Below the pieces are notes generated by a model. The model had not been told where the DNA came from, searched no databases, and saw only the letters and a program-made list of their open reading frames with translations. This document shows, piece by piece, positions 28,213 to 38,514 of a stretch of 64,000 nt of DNA. The stretch's first letter is position 1. Every line of letters starts with the position of its first letter. The DNA lies in contig CACOJM010000001.1 of the NCBI GenBank assembly GCA_902627565.1, positions 1 through 64,000 of the forward strand, given 5' to 3'. A program made the translations under genes and the position numbers. Source of the DNA: an uncultured Pelagibacteraceae bacterium (GTDB lineage: Bacteria; Pseudomonadota; Alphaproteobacteria; Pelagibacterales; Pelagibacteraceae).

Positions 28213-29372
28213 TGAATATACACGAGCATCAAGCTAAACAAATTTTAAAACAATTTGGTGCAGTGGTACCGAAGGGAGTTTTTGGTTTTACTGTAGAGGA
28301 ACTGTTAGAAAAATGTAAATCCTTAAAAACTGAGAAATACGTCTTGAAAGCCCAAATTCATGCAGGCGGTAGAGGAAAAGCTGGTGGGGTAAAAATTTTA
28401 GATAATTTAAGTGAACTTGAAAAATCAGCAAAAGAGCTTTTAGGAAAAAGATTAATTACTCATCAAACAGGGCCAGAAGGAAGAGAAGTGAAAAGACTTT
28501 ATGTAGAGGTATCATCAAATATTGAAAAAGAATTTTATTTGTCTTGCTTAGTAGATAGAACTACATCAAAAATTGCATTTATTTCAAGCGATCAAGGTGG
28601 AATGGATATTGAGGAAGTAGCTGTTAAATCTCCAGATAAAATTTTAACAACTAAAGTTGAATTAAGTGAGGAAATTTCAAATGAAGCGTGTGAAAAGATT
28701 ATAAAAATTTTTAATCTAGAGAGCAGTTCAAAAAATGAGGCAATCGCTTTAATAAAATCAATTTATAAAATGTTTATTAAAACAGATGCAAATATGATCG
28801 AGATAAATCCATTAATATTAACTAGAGAAAAAAAAATTGTTTGTTTAGATGCAAAAATTAATTTTGATAGTAATGCTTTATTTAGACATCCAGAAATTTT
28901 AGAACTCAGAGATCTAAACGAAGAAGATCCAGCAGAAATAGAAGCAAGCAAATACGATTTAGCATATATTAAATTAGATGGAAGTATTGGTTGTATGGTG
29001 AATGGTGCGGGTTTAGCTATGGCAACAATGGATATAATTAAGTTGTATGGCGAAGAACCGGCAAATTTTTTAGATGTTGGTGGAGGTGCTTCAAAAGAGA
29101 AGGTTTCAGCTGCTTTTAAAATAATTTTATCAGATAAAAATGTTAAGGGTATATTAATTAATATTTTTGGTGGGATTATGAGATGTGATGTTCTTGCTCA
29201 AGGTGTAGTAGATGCAGCTAAAGAAATAAATATTAGTGTTCCACTAGTAGTAAGACTAGCAGGTACGAATTTTAAAGAGGGAAAAGAAATATTGGATAAC
29301 TCTGGTTTAAAATTAATTTCTGCTGAAAATCTTGATGATGCAGCTAAAAAAATTGTTGAGGCAATTAAATAA
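28212..29372 (+). CDS. sucC: Succinyl-CoA synthetase beta subunit
   Basis: ATP-grasp subunit that binds nucleotide and succinate in the reversible succinyl-CoA to succinate step. NIHEHQAKQIL at the N-terminus, the HAGGRGKAGGV nucleotide loop (about 49-59) and INIFGGIMRCD (about 315-325) are diagnostic. The 386 residues are the usual length. sucD begins right after its stop codon with no spacer, ensuring equal subunit synthesis. Confidence 0.98.
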
Positions 29373-30248
29373 ATGTCAGTTTTAGTTAATAAAGAAACTA
29401 GATTAATTTGCCAAGGTTTTACTGGATTACACGGAACATTTCACTCTGAACAATCAATTAAATATGGAACAAAATTAGTTGGTGGTGTCACACCAAAAAA
29501 AGGTGGACAAAAACATTTAGGATTACCTGTTTTTAATACTGTAAAGGAGGCAAAAGACTCTGAAGGTGCCAATGCTACTATGATTTATGTTCCAGCAAAA
29601 TTTGCTGCTGCTGCAATTATTGAAGCAATTGATGCATCAATTGAACTTATTGTTTGTATTACTGAAGGAATTCCTATTCAAGATATGCTTCAAGTAAAAC
29701 AAAGATTGTTAAAATCAAATTCAAGATTGATCGGACCAAACTGTCCAGGTATTATAACTCCTGATGAGTGTAAGATAGGTATTATGCCTGGAAATATTCA
29801 TAAGAAAGGATCAGTTGGTATTGTTTCTAGATCGGGCACATTAACTTATGAAGCTGTTGCCCAAACAACTGAAAATGGACTTGGCCAATCAACTTGTATT
29901 GGAATTGGTGGAGATCCAATTAATGGAACAAATTTTATAGATTGTTTAGATTTATTTTTAAATGATGAAGAAACTAAATCAATTTTAATGATAGGTGAAA
30001 TTGGAGGTACTGCTGAAGAGGAAGCAGCAGAATTTGTTAAAAATCACAAAATTAAAAAACCAATGGTTGGATTTATTGCAGGTGTTACAGCTCCTCCTGG
30101 AAGAAGAATGGGCCATGCTGGAGCTATTATTTCGGGTGGAAAAGGTGGAGCTAAAGATAAAATTAAAAAGATGGAAGATTGTGGTATAACTATTGCTAAC
30201 TCACCTTCTAAAATTGGTAAAGCTCTCTTCGATAAATTGTCTAATTGA
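29373..30248 (+). CDS. sucD: Succinyl-CoA synthetase alpha subunit
   Basis: CoA-binding subunit that carries the phosphohistidine. [13 protein letters not shown] (about 13-25) and [12 protein letters not shown] are typical, and the active His lies in [14 protein letters not shown] (about 246). The 291-residue length matches the family. A promoter-like pair for sucA begins inside its last codons. Confidence 0.98.
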   Translation: MSVLVNKETRLICQGFTGLHGTFHSEQSIKYGTKLVGGVTPKKGGQKHLGLPVFNTVKEAKDSEGANATMIYVPAKFAAAAIIEAIDASIELIVCITEGIPIQDMLQVKQRLLKSNSRLIGPNCPGIITPDECKIGIMPGNIHKKGSVGIVSRSGTLTYEAVAQTTENGLGQSTCIGIGGDPINGTNFIDCLDLFLNDEETKSILMIGEIGGTAEEEAAEFVKNHKIKKPMVGFIAGVTAPPGRRMGHAGAIISGGKGGAKDKIKKMEDCGITIANSPSKIGKALFDKLSN

Positions 30249-30272
30249 AAAATTTTTTTCTAGGTCTATATT
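30245..30272 (+). promoter_or_regulatory. Candidate sucA promoter overlapping the sucD stop
   Basis: TTGAAA (30245-30250) and TATATT (30267-30272) are separated by 16 bp; the -35 overlaps the sucD stop TGA. Transcription would begin about where the sucA ATG (30281) begins, giving a leaderless or nearly leaderless mRNA. The local AT content makes chance matches likely. Confidence 0.38.
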
Positions 30273-30280
30273 AAAAAAAA

Positions 30281-33154
30281 ATGTCTTCTTCTAAAAATTT
30301 AGAGTTTAAAAAAACTGGCTTTTTAAGTAAATCAAATAGTGCCTTTATAGAACAAATGTATTTACAGTACATTAATAAAGATGCAAACTTACCTCAAAGC
30401 TGGAAAAATTATTTCGATGAGATTGGAGATGAGATAGATATTATTGTAAATGAAATTAATGGACCATCGTGGAGCCCAAAAAAAATTAAAATATCTGTAA
30501 AAGATATAAAAGAGAACATTACTGAAAATGGTGAAGATGATGATTTAGAAATAATCAAATCTAATGCTAATTCAATTAAGGCTGTAGCTTTGATTAGATC
30601 TTACAGACAACGAGGTCATTTAATAGCTAAGCTTGATCCTTTGGGAATGATGAAATCAGATTATTTGGATGAGTTACACCCCGAGTCATATGGTTTTATG
30701 AAAGAAGATTATAATAAAAAAATTTTTTTAGACGGAGTTATAAACAAGGAACACTCTAACATAAAAGAAATTCTTGAATTTTTAAGAAATAAATACTGTG
30801 GTTCAATTGGTTATGAATTTATGCATATATCAAATCCAACTGAGAGAAAGTGGTTTAGAGATAGAGTTGAAAAAACTGATGATTTCAAATTTACACAAAA
30901 TGGAAAGGAAGCCATCTTAAACAAATTAATCCAAGCTGAGGGATTTGAAAAATTTTTACACACCAAATATGTTGGGACTAAAAGATTTGGACTTGATGGT
31001 GGTGAAAGTTTAATTCCTGCATTAGAGCAAATAATTAAGATTGGTGGCCAATCTCAAGTTAAAGAAGTTAAGATTGGAATGTCACATCGTGGAAGACTTA
31101 ATGTTTTAGCTAATGTGTTGCAAAAATCTTATAAGAGAATCTTTAATGAATTTGCAGGAGAAATAAGCTCTTCTGAGGATGGAGCCGGTGATGTTAAATA
31201 TCATTTAGGTGCTTCATCTGATAGGGAGTTTGACGGCAATTCAGTTCACGTAAGTTTAACTGATAACCCATCTCATTTAGAAGCAGTTAATCCAGTTGTT
31301 TTAGGTCAAACTAGAGCTAAACAATTCTTCCACAAAGATAAAGATAGAAAAAAAGTTATACCAATATTAATTCATGGTGATGCTGCTTTTGCTGGACAAG
31401 GAGTCGTTGCTGAATGTTTTGCAATGTCTGGATTACCAGGTCATAATACTGGCGGTACCATTCATATTATAATTAATAATCAGATAGGTTTTACGACAAG
31501 CCCAAGATTTGCTAGATCCTCACCTTATCCTTCAGATATTGCAAAAATGGTTGAAGCTCCAATAATTCATGTCAACGGTGATGACCCAGAGGCGGTTGTT
31601 TATGCAGGAAGAATAGCTACAGACTTCAGATTAAAATTTAATAGAGATGTAGTAATAGACTTAATTTGTTACAGAAGATTTGGACATAATGAAGGTGATG
31701 AACCTTCTTTTACTCAACCTCTTATGTATAAGAAAATAAAATCTCATCCATCTCCCGTTAATGTTTATGGGGAAAGATTAGTTAGAAATGGAACAATTTC
31801 AAAAGATTTTTTAAATGATTCCATTAAAAATTTCAAAAGTTTACTTGATGATCAGTTTAAAACCGCAAAAGATTATAAACCAAAAATTGAGTGGTTTGAA
31901 GGAACATGGTCTAGATATAAACCTGAAAGAGGCAAAGATAAAAGAGGTGTAACTGGAGCAGATACAAAAAAACTATTAGAAATATCAAATAAAATAAATT
32001 CTATTCCAAAAGAAATTAATATTCACAAAACCATCGCTAAAATTCTAGATAATAGAAAACTAAGCATCAAAAAGGGAACAGGAATAGATTGGTCTACAGC
32101 AGAAGCACTTGCTTTTGGGTCCTTATTAGAAGAAGGTTATCCTGTTAGATTGGTTGGTCAAGACTCAGGAAGGGGAACATTTAGTCAAAGACATTCTGTT
32201 TTAAGAAACCAATTAGATAATTCAAGATATATTCCCCTAAATAATATCTCAAAAAGTCAAAAAAATTTTGAAGTAGTAGATAGTTTTCTTTCTGAATTGG
32301 CAGTTTTGGGATTTGAATATGGTTATAGTTTGGTTGAACCAAATACATTAACATTATGGGAAGCTCAATTTGGAGATTTTGCTAACGGAGCTCAAGTTGT
32401 GATCGATCAATTCATAGCTTCCGGTGAAAGAAAATGGTCTAGAGCATCTGGTCTAGTAATGTTATTACCTCATGGATATGAAGGACAAGGTCCAGAACAT
32501 TCTTCCGCAAGATTGGAGAGATTTTTACAAATGTGTTCAAATGATAATATGCAAGTTATGAATTGTACAACTCCAGCAAATTATTTTCATGCGCTTAGAC
32601 GACAAATGCATAGAGATTTTAGAAAACCTTTAATAATAATGTCACCAAAATCTTTATTGCGGCATAAATATTGTGTGTCTAATCTAGAGGATTTTAATAA
32701 AAAAAATTCTTTCCACAGAGTTTTATGGGATCATGCTATAGACCCTGAATCTAGAGGATTTATAAAATTAAAAAAATCAAAAGAAATAAAAAAAGTTATT
32801 CTATGTTCTGGTAAAGTATATTTTGATTTGTTAGAGGCTAGAGAAAAACGAAAAAGGAACGATATTGTTTTTTATAGAATTGAGCAATTATATCCATTTC
32901 CAGCAAAAAGCCTTGTTAAAGAATTAAGACCTTATGCTAAGGGTGCCAAATTTTATTGGTGTCAAGAGGAACCAAAGAATATGGGAGCTTGGTTTTTAGT
33001 TAGAGATTATATCCAATGGACATTAGATAGTATTAAGGCTAAAAATAACAATATTTCTTATATTGGAAGAAGCCCTGATGCATCTCCTGCAACAGGATAT
33101 GTTAAAAGGCACAATTCCCAACAACAAGAAATTATTAAGAAAGTTTTTGAATAA
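30281..33154 (+). CDS. sucA: 2-oxoglutarate dehydrogenase E1 component
   Basis: Thiamine-diphosphate decarboxylase of the 2-oxoglutarate dehydrogenase complex. The N-terminal region that binds E2 is present (NSAFIEQMYLQYINKDANLP, about 17-36). MSHRGRLNVLANV, HGDAAFAGQGVV and NNQIGFTTSPR mark the ThDP and substrate sites, and FGHNEGDEPSFTQP follows. The 957 residues are within the family's range. Only 32 bp lie between sucD and this ATG, and no ribosome site is seen. Confidence 0.98.
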   Translation: MSSSKNLEFKKTGFLSKSNSAFIEQMYLQYINKDANLPQSWKNYFDEIGDEIDIIVNEINGPSWSPKKIKISVKDIKENITENGEDDDLEIIKSNANSIKAVALIRSYRQRGHLIAKLDPLGMMKSDYLDELHPESYGFMKEDYNKKIFLDGVINKEHSNIKEILEFLRNKYCGSIGYEFMHISNPTERKWFRDRVEKTDDFKFTQNGKEAILNKLIQAEGFEKFLHTKYVGTKRFGLDGGESLIPALEQIIKIGGQSQVKEVKIGMSHRGRLNVLANVLQKSYKRIFNEFAGEISSSEDGAGDVKYHLGASSDREFDGNSVHVSLTDNPSHLEAVNPVVLGQTRAKQFFHKDKDRKKVIPILIHGDAAFAGQGVVAECFAMSGLPGHNTGGTIHIIINNQIGFTTSPRFARSSPYPSDIAKMVEAPIIHVNGDDPEAVVYAGRIATDFRLKFNRDVVIDLICYRRFGHNEGDEPSFTQPLMYKKIKSHPSPVNVYGERLVRNGTISKDFLNDSIKNFKSLLDDQFKTAKDYKPKIEWFEGTWSRYKPERGKDKRGVTGADTKKLLEISNKINSIPKEINIHKTIAKILDNRKLSIKKGTGIDWSTAEALAFGSLLEEGYPVRLVGQDSGRGTFSQRHSVLRNQLDNSRYIPLNNISKSQKNFEVVDSFLSELAVLGFEYGYSLVEPNTLTLWEAQFGDFANGAQVVIDQFIASGERKWSRASGLVMLLPHGYEGQGPEHSSARLERFLQMCSNDNMQVMNCTTPANYFHALRRQMHRDFRKPLIIMSPKSLLRHKYCVSNLEDFNKKNSFHRVLWDHAIDPESRGFIKLKKSKEIKKVILCSGKVYFDLLEAREKRKRNDIVFYRIEQLYPFPAKSLVKELRPYAKGAKFYWCQEEPKNMGAWFLVRDYIQWTLDSIKAKNNNISYIGRSPDASPATGYVKRHNSQQQEIIKKVFE

Positions 33155-33160
33155 TAGATA

Positions 33161-34468
33161 ATGAGTGAAAAAATTTTAGTCCCTGTTTTAGGCGAAAGTA
33201 TAACCGAAGCAACTGTATCAAAATGGCTTAAAAATGAAGGTGAAGTAGTTGAAGCTGATGAACCTATTGTTGAATTAGAGACTGATAAAGTAAATTTAGA
33301 GGTCCCTTCTCCTATATCTGGAACATTAGTTGAGATTAACTCAAAGGATGGTTCAGTAGTTGAAGTTGGTGCACTTCTAGGATCTGTCTCATCTGACTCA
33401 ACAAGCTCTGAAAAAGAGAAAAAAATTGAAAAAATTCAACCGACCTTAAAAGAGGATAATATTGTAAATTTAGAATCTCCAAAAAAAGAAACCAGAATTT
33501 TTGAAAATGAAACAGAAGAAAAGATTGATGAAAAACAAATAGAGATAGAGGAACCACTCATTTTGACTAATGAGGTTCAAAATGAGTCTTCAACAAAAAA
33601 ACAGCCTGCTGATCAAAACCTTTCTCCAGCAGTCAGAAAAATCATTACAGAAAATAAAATTGACCCAGCTTCAGTCAAAGGTTCAGGAAAAGATGGGAGG
33701 ATTTTAAAAGGTGATTTGATTAATCTTATGGGTGTAAACCCACCACCTTCGGAGAGAAAAGTTAAGTATGGTCAAGAGGAGAGAATTAAAATGACCAGAT
33801 TAAGACAAACTATAGCTAAAAGACTAAAACAAGCTCAAGAGACTGCAGCTCTATTAAGTACTTTTAATGAAGTTGATATGACCAATATAATGGAGATGAG
33901 AAAAGAAAATCAAGATGATTTTCAAAGTCGATATGGAGTAAAACTTGGTTTAATGTCGTTTTTCGTAAAAGCATGTGTGGTAGCATTGAAAAATTTTCCA
34001 GCAGTAAATGCCGAAATTGAAGGTGAAGAAATAATTTACAAGAATTATTATAATATTAGTTTTGCAGTTGGTACAGATAAAGGACTTGTGGTGCCAGTTT
34101 TAAAAAATGCTGATGAATTATCATTCGCGGACATTGAAAAAAAAATTAAAGAAATTTCTGACAAAGCTAGGGGTGGAAAACTTACGATTGAGGATCTTCA
34201 AGGAGGAACTTTTACAATTAGTAATGGTGGTGTTTATGGATCAATGCTCTCAACACCTATACTAAATTTGCCCCAATCTGGAGTTTTGGGAATGCATAAT
34301 ATAGTTGATAGACCAATAGTTGTTAATGGTGAAATTAAGATTAGACCTCTTATGTACTTAGCATTATCTTATGACCATAGAATAATTGATGGTAAAGATT
34401 CAGTTTCTTTTTTAAAAATGATTAAAGAAAACTTAGAGGATCCAAGAAGATTATTTTTAGATATATAG
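33161..34468 (+). CDS. sucB: Dihydrolipoamide succinyltransferase (E2)
   Basis: Core of the 2-oxoglutarate dehydrogenase complex. One lipoyl domain carries Lys43 in [13 protein letters not shown]; a long Glu/Lys linker (about 85-150) leads to the E1/E3-binding domain ([16 protein letters not shown], about 153-168) and the catalytic domain with SYDHRIIDG near 405. The 435-residue size is standard. It follows sucA by 6 bp and abuts lpd directly. Confidence 0.97.
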   Translation: MSEKILVPVLGESITEATVSKWLKNEGEVVEADEPIVELETDKVNLEVPSPISGTLVEINSKDGSVVEVGALLGSVSSDSTSSEKEKKIEKIQPTLKEDNIVNLESPKKETRIFENETEEKIDEKQIEIEEPLILTNEVQNESSTKKQPADQNLSPAVRKIITENKIDPASVKGSGKDGRILKGDLINLMGVNPPPSERKVKYGQEERIKMTRLRQTIAKRLKQAQETAALLSTFNEVDMTNIMEMRKENQDDFQSRYGVKLGLMSFFVKACVVALKNFPAVNAEIEGEEIIYKNYYNISFAVGTDKGLVVPVLKNADELSFADIEKKIKEISDKARGGKLTIEDLQGGTFTISNGGVYGSMLSTPILNLPQSGVLGMHNIVDRPIVVNGEIKIRPLMYLALSYDHRIIDGKDSVSFLKMIKENLEDPRRLFLDI

Positions 34469-35869
34469 ATGTCAGAAAAATTTAAAGCAGTAGTAATTGG
34501 AGGAGGACCTGGAGGCTATGTATGTGCAATTAGACTTGCACAACTAGGATTAAAAACTGCTTGTATTGAGTCTAGAGGCTCACTAGGAGGAACTTGCCTA
34601 AATATTGGATGTATTCCTTCTAAAAGTTTATTAAATTTATCTGAGGAATTTCATAAAGTTAAAAATTTATCCAATAAAGGAATAGAGGTTGGTGAAGTAA
34701 AATTAAATTTAAGCAAAATGATGAAAAGTAAAGATAAAGCCGTCACTGTTTTGACTAAAGGCGTAGAGTTTCTTTTAAAAAAAAATAAAGTCACGTATTT
34801 TAAAGGTCATGGAAGCTTCAAATCAAAAAATGAAATTAATATAAAAGATGCTGATGACAAAGAAATATCAATAAGTGCAGATAATATAATAATTGCTACA
34901 GGATCGGTTCCAGTATCACTCCCTGGAATTAATTTTGACGAAAAAATAATTTTGTCTTCAACAGGAGCTTTAAAAATTGAGCAAGTTCCAAAAAAAATGG
35001 TTGTTGTTGGAGGTGGATATATTGGTTTAGAAATGGGATCAGTATGGTCAAGATTAGGAGCTGAAGTTCATGTTGTAGAATTTTTAGACCACATTACTCC
35101 TGGAATGGATAAGGAGATTTCCGAGGAGTTTATGAAAATATTGAAAAAACAGGGTATTAATTTTCATATGCAGCACAAAGTCGTAAAAATAAAAAAAAAC
35201 AATGATAGTGCAGTAGTTTCTACTATTGATAAAGATGGAAATAAAAAAGATTTTAATTGTGATGTTGTTTTAATTTCAGTTGGTAGAAAACCAAATACCA
35301 ATGGTTTGAATATTGGAGCTGTAGGAATTGGACTTGATGAAAAACAAAGAATAAAGACAGATAAAAATTTCAAAACTAATCAAAATAATATTTATGCTAT
35401 TGGAGATGTCATCACTGGTCCTATGCTTGCACATAAAGCCGAAGATGAAGGAATAGCCGTTGCTGAATATATTGCTGGACAGTCAGGCCATGTAAATTAT
35501 GATACTATACCTGGAGTTATTTACACAACACCAGAAGTTGCCTCAATAGGAAAAACAGAAGAGCAATTAAAGAAAAAAAATATAAATTATAAAATTGGAA
35601 AATTTTCATTTATGGCAAATTCAAGAGCAAAAGCTATCAATGATACTGAGGGATTTGTCAAAATTTTAGCTGATGCAAAAACAGATAAAGTTTTAGGAGC
35701 ACATTTAATAGGTCCTCACGCTGGTGAATTAATCGCAGAAATTGCTGTAGCCATGGAATTTGGAGCAAGTTCTGAGGATATTGCAAGAACCTGTCATGCA
35801 CATCCAACATTTTCAGAGGCAGTAAAAGAGGCAGCATTATCTGTAGATAAAAGAGCAATACACTCTTAA
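34469..35869 (+). CDS. lpd: Dihydrolipoamide dehydrogenase (E3)
   Basis: Reoxidises dihydrolipoyl groups and makes NADH. GGGPGGYVCA (about 11-20) binds FAD, the redox disulfide is in GGTCLNIGCIPSK (Cys43 and Cys48), VVVGGGYIGLEMGS binds NAD and HAHPTFSEA near the C-terminus supplies the catalytic His-Glu. The 466 residues are typical. As the only lpd in the window it may also serve other 2-oxoacid dehydrogenases, which cannot be judged here. Confidence 0.98.
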   Translation: MSEKFKAVVIGGGPGGYVCAIRLAQLGLKTACIESRGSLGGTCLNIGCIPSKSLLNLSEEFHKVKNLSNKGIEVGEVKLNLSKMMKSKDKAVTVLTKGVEFLLKKNKVTYFKGHGSFKSKNEINIKDADDKEISISADNIIIATGSVPVSLPGINFDEKIILSSTGALKIEQVPKKMVVVGGGYIGLEMGSVWSRLGAEVHVVEFLDHITPGMDKEISEEFMKILKKQGINFHMQHKVVKIKKNNDSAVVSTIDKDGNKKDFNCDVVLISVGRKPNTNGLNIGAVGIGLDEKQRIKTDKNFKTNQNNIYAIGDVITGPMLAHKAEDEGIAVAEYIAGQSGHVNYDTIPGVIYTTPEVASIGKTEEQLKKKNINYKIGKFSFMANSRAKAINDTEGFVKILADAKTDKVLGAHLIGPHAGELIAEIAVAMEFGASSEDIARTCHAHPTFSEAVKEAALSVDKRAIHS

Positions 35870-35891
35870 TAAATTTTCATATTATAAAAAT

Positions 35892-37847
35892 ATGAGGTTT
35901 CCGATTCTTTTACCAAATATATTTAATTATCCTTTTACTTATGAAAGTGACATTGAATTAAAAATTGGAGATTTTGTCGAGGTACCTTTTGGAAAATCTA
36001 AAATAATAGGTGTCGTATGGGATAATTTTGAAAAAGATAGCAATAAAACTTTTAAAGTTAAGAAAATAATTAGAAAGTTACAAATACCTAATCTAAAAAA
36101 AAAAACATTAGCTTTTTTGAACTGGTTTTCAGAATACAATCTTGTTCCAAAAGGAATGGCTTTAAAGCTTGTTCTATTAAGTGGAAAACCTATTGAGAAA
36201 TTAGATAAAAAATTTTACTTGAACTTTGAAAATAAAATTCAAAATAATTTTTTTAAGCTTACAAAAGAGCAAAAAAAATCTTTAAATGAAATAAACATTT
36301 CAAATCAAAAATTTAATGTCCATGTTTTACAAGGTACAACAGGATCAGGCAAAACAATTGTATATTTTGAAGCTTTAAAAAATATTTTAGAAAAAGGTTT
36401 TCAAGGATTAATTATGTTGCCAGAAATAGGTTTAACCAATCAATTTGAAAAAAAGTTCATAGAATTTTTTGGTTTTAAACCGGCGATATGGCATTCAGGT
36501 ATAACTAAAAAAAATAAGGAAATAATATGGTCTGGAATAATAAATACTAAAATCAATGTAGTTATTGGGGCACGATCATCATTATTTTTACCCTTCAAAA
36601 AATTAGGATTGATCATAGTTGATGAGGAACACGATCAATCATACAAACAAGATGAGGGAATAATATATAACGCAAGAGATATGGCAATATCCAGAGCATC
36701 ATTTGAAAATATCCCTATCAATTTGATTACCGCGGTGCCATCAGTTGAAACATACGAGAATATCAAAAAAAAAAAATATAATGTTTCTAAACTTACTCAA
36801 CGGTATAAAGATGCTTCTTTACCAAATTATGAAATAATAAATTTAAATAATGTCAAATTAGAAAAACAGTCATGGATTTCTAAGGAGATAATTAGCAAAG
36901 TAAATTTTCATCTTGAAAAAAAGGACCAGGTTTTATTTTTTTTAAATAGGAGGGGTTTTTCACCAAACGTTTTATGTAAAAAATGTTATAATAGTTTTTC
37001 ATGTCCAAATTGTTCAATAAATCTTGTTTATCATAAAAATAAAAAAAATTTACTATGTCATTATTGTGGTTTTAAATCGTCTCTAGAACGAAATTGTACC
37101 AAAGAGGGTGCTTGTGATTTTATATTTAGTGGGCCAGGTGTAGAAAGAATTTCAGATGAAGTCAAAAAAAATTTTCCATTGAAAAAGGTTGAAATTTTTT
37201 CAAGCGATACTATGAACAAAAAAAGTTCAAAAGATAAACTAGAAAAAATAATTAATAACGAAATTCAGATCCTAGTCGGTACGCAATTAATATCAAAGGG
37301 TTTTCATTTTCCAAATTTAAATTGTATTGTTGTAATTGATATTGATTTATCTTCTCAAGGTCATGACTTAAGAAGTGCTGAGAAAAATTTACAATTATAT
37401 CATCAATTATCTGGTAGGGCAGGTCGTACGGGTCAATCCTCAACAGTCTATTTTCAAACTTATAATTATAATACAAAAATGATTTCATATATTACTGATA
37501 AAAATCCAGAAATTTTTTTAGATAATGAAATAGAAATAAGAAGAAAAAATAGCCTTCCACCTTTTCAAAGATTTATCTCCCTAATTTTAACAGGAGAAAA
37601 TGAAATAAAATTAGAAAAAGAAGCCATAAAATTGAAATTATCTTTACAAAATAAAATCTATGGAAAAATTTTAGGTCCAGTAAGCGCACCTATATTTAGA
37701 TTAAAACGTAAATATCGAGTTAGATTACTTATTAGAGGTCCAAAAACTCTAAAGTTACAAAGTTCTTTGGTCTCAATAATTTCAAAATATAAATTTCCAT
37801 CAGGAATAAAACTTTCAGTTGATGTCGATCCAATAAGCTTTAATTAA
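35892..37847 (+). CDS. priA: Primosomal replication-restart helicase PriA
   Basis: 3'-5' DNA helicase that reloads the replisome at stalled forks. Walker A GTTGSGKT (about 149-156) and Walker B VDEEHDQS are intact, and motif III reads TAVPSVE. Eight or more cysteines from CKKCYNSFSCPNC to CHYCGF and the later NCTKEGACDF form the zinc-binding insertion (about 362-420). LSGRAGRTGQ is motif VI. At 651 residues it is shorter than E. coli PriA (732), mainly at the N-terminus. It lies 22 bp after lpd. Confidence 0.96.
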   Translation: MRFPILLPNIFNYPFTYESDIELKIGDFVEVPFGKSKIIGVVWDNFEKDSNKTFKVKKIIRKLQIPNLKKKTLAFLNWFSEYNLVPKGMALKLVLLSGKPIEKLDKKFYLNFENKIQNNFFKLTKEQKKSLNEINISNQKFNVHVLQGTTGSGKTIVYFEALKNILEKGFQGLIMLPEIGLTNQFEKKFIEFFGFKPAIWHSGITKKNKEIIWSGIINTKINVVIGARSSLFLPFKKLGLIIVDEEHDQSYKQDEGIIYNARDMAISRASFENIPINLITAVPSVETYENIKKKKYNVSKLTQRYKDASLPNYEIINLNNVKLEKQSWISKEIISKVNFHLEKKDQVLFFLNRRGFSPNVLCKKCYNSFSCPNCSINLVYHKNKKNLLCHYCGFKSSLERNCTKEGACDFIFSGPGVERISDEVKKNFPLKKVEIFSSDTMNKKSSKDKLEKIINNEIQILVGTQLISKGFHFPNLNCIVVIDIDLSSQGHDLRSAEKNLQLYHQLSGRAGRTGQSSTVYFQTYNYNTKMISYITDKNPEIFLDNEIEIRRKNSLPPFQRFISLILTGENEIKLEKEAIKLKLSLQNKIYGKILGPVSAPIFRLKRKYRVRLLIRGPKTLKLQSSLVSIISKYKFPSGIKLSVDVDPISFN

Positions 37848-37866
37848 AGCCGAAAAAAAACAGTTT

Positions 37867-37896
37867 TTAGCCAATGTGTTACTTGAAGACTATAAT
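37867..37896 (+). promoter_or_regulatory. Candidate promoter of the atpHAGDC operon
   Basis: A perfect TATAAT at 37891-37896 follows a weak -35 (TTAGCC 37867-37872) at 18 bp. It lies in the 108-bp gap after priA, about 60 bp before the atpH start. It is the best -10 in the gap. AAAGG at 37944-37948 is the ribosome site for the TTG start. Confidence 0.5.
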
Positions 37897-37955
37897 TGCA
37901 TATGCTAATTAAAACGTGATTTTTAAATTAATCAATTACATTTAAAGGTAAAAAG

Positions 37956-38513
37956 TTGAGTAAAAATAAAGGATTTTCTGATACGTCAGCCAATAGATAT
38001 TCTTTAGCTTTATATGAGCTAGCGAATGAGTCTAACTCACTTTCAAAAGTTGAGGAAAATTCTCATGAATTATTAAAGCTAATTTCAAATAGTAAAGATT
38101 TTAACGATTTTATAAAAGATCCGACAATAAATCGTGATACTTTAAATCAAGTTGTAATAAAGATATCTGATAATTTTAGTTTAGATGTTTTGTTTAAAAA
38201 CTTTTTAAGTTTTTTAATTTCAAAAAGAAGATTTTTCTATGTTCAACAAATTTTAGAAAATTTTAATGAAATTTGTTCAGAAAAAAGAGGTGAATTAAAA
38301 GCTGAGATAAAATCGTCCAAAGATTTAACGCAGGAAGAAATTAATAAGATAACACAGGAATTATCAAATAATTTTAAATCTGAAATAAAATTAAATTATA
38401 CCCATGATCAAAGTTTAATTGGAGGTTTAATCGTACAAATCGGTAGTACAATGATTGACACTTCTATTAAGAAGAAATTACAACAATTAGAAACAAGAAT
38501 GATTGAGGCATAA
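37956..38513 (+). CDS. atpH: ATP synthase F1 delta subunit
   Basis: Peripheral-stalk link between F1 and the F0 b subunits. The 185 residues include [10 protein letters not shown] (about 14-23) near the N-terminus and the conserved C-terminal [24 protein letters not shown]-type end (about 150-175). The start is TTG at 37956, supported by AAAGG seven bases upstream; the first in-frame ATG comes far too late. F0 genes (atpI, B, E, F) are not in the window, the split F0/F1 arrangement usual in alphaproteobacteria. Confidence 0.95.
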   Translation: MSKNKGFSDTSANRYSLALYELANESNSLSKVEENSHELLKLISNSKDFNDFIKDPTINRDTLNQVVIKISDNFSLDVLFKNFLSFLISKRRFFYVQQILENFNEICSEKRGELKAEIKSSKDLTQEEINKITQELSNNFKSEIKLNYTHDQSLIGGLIVQIGSTMIDTSIKKKLQQLETRMIEA

Positions 38514-38514
38514 T

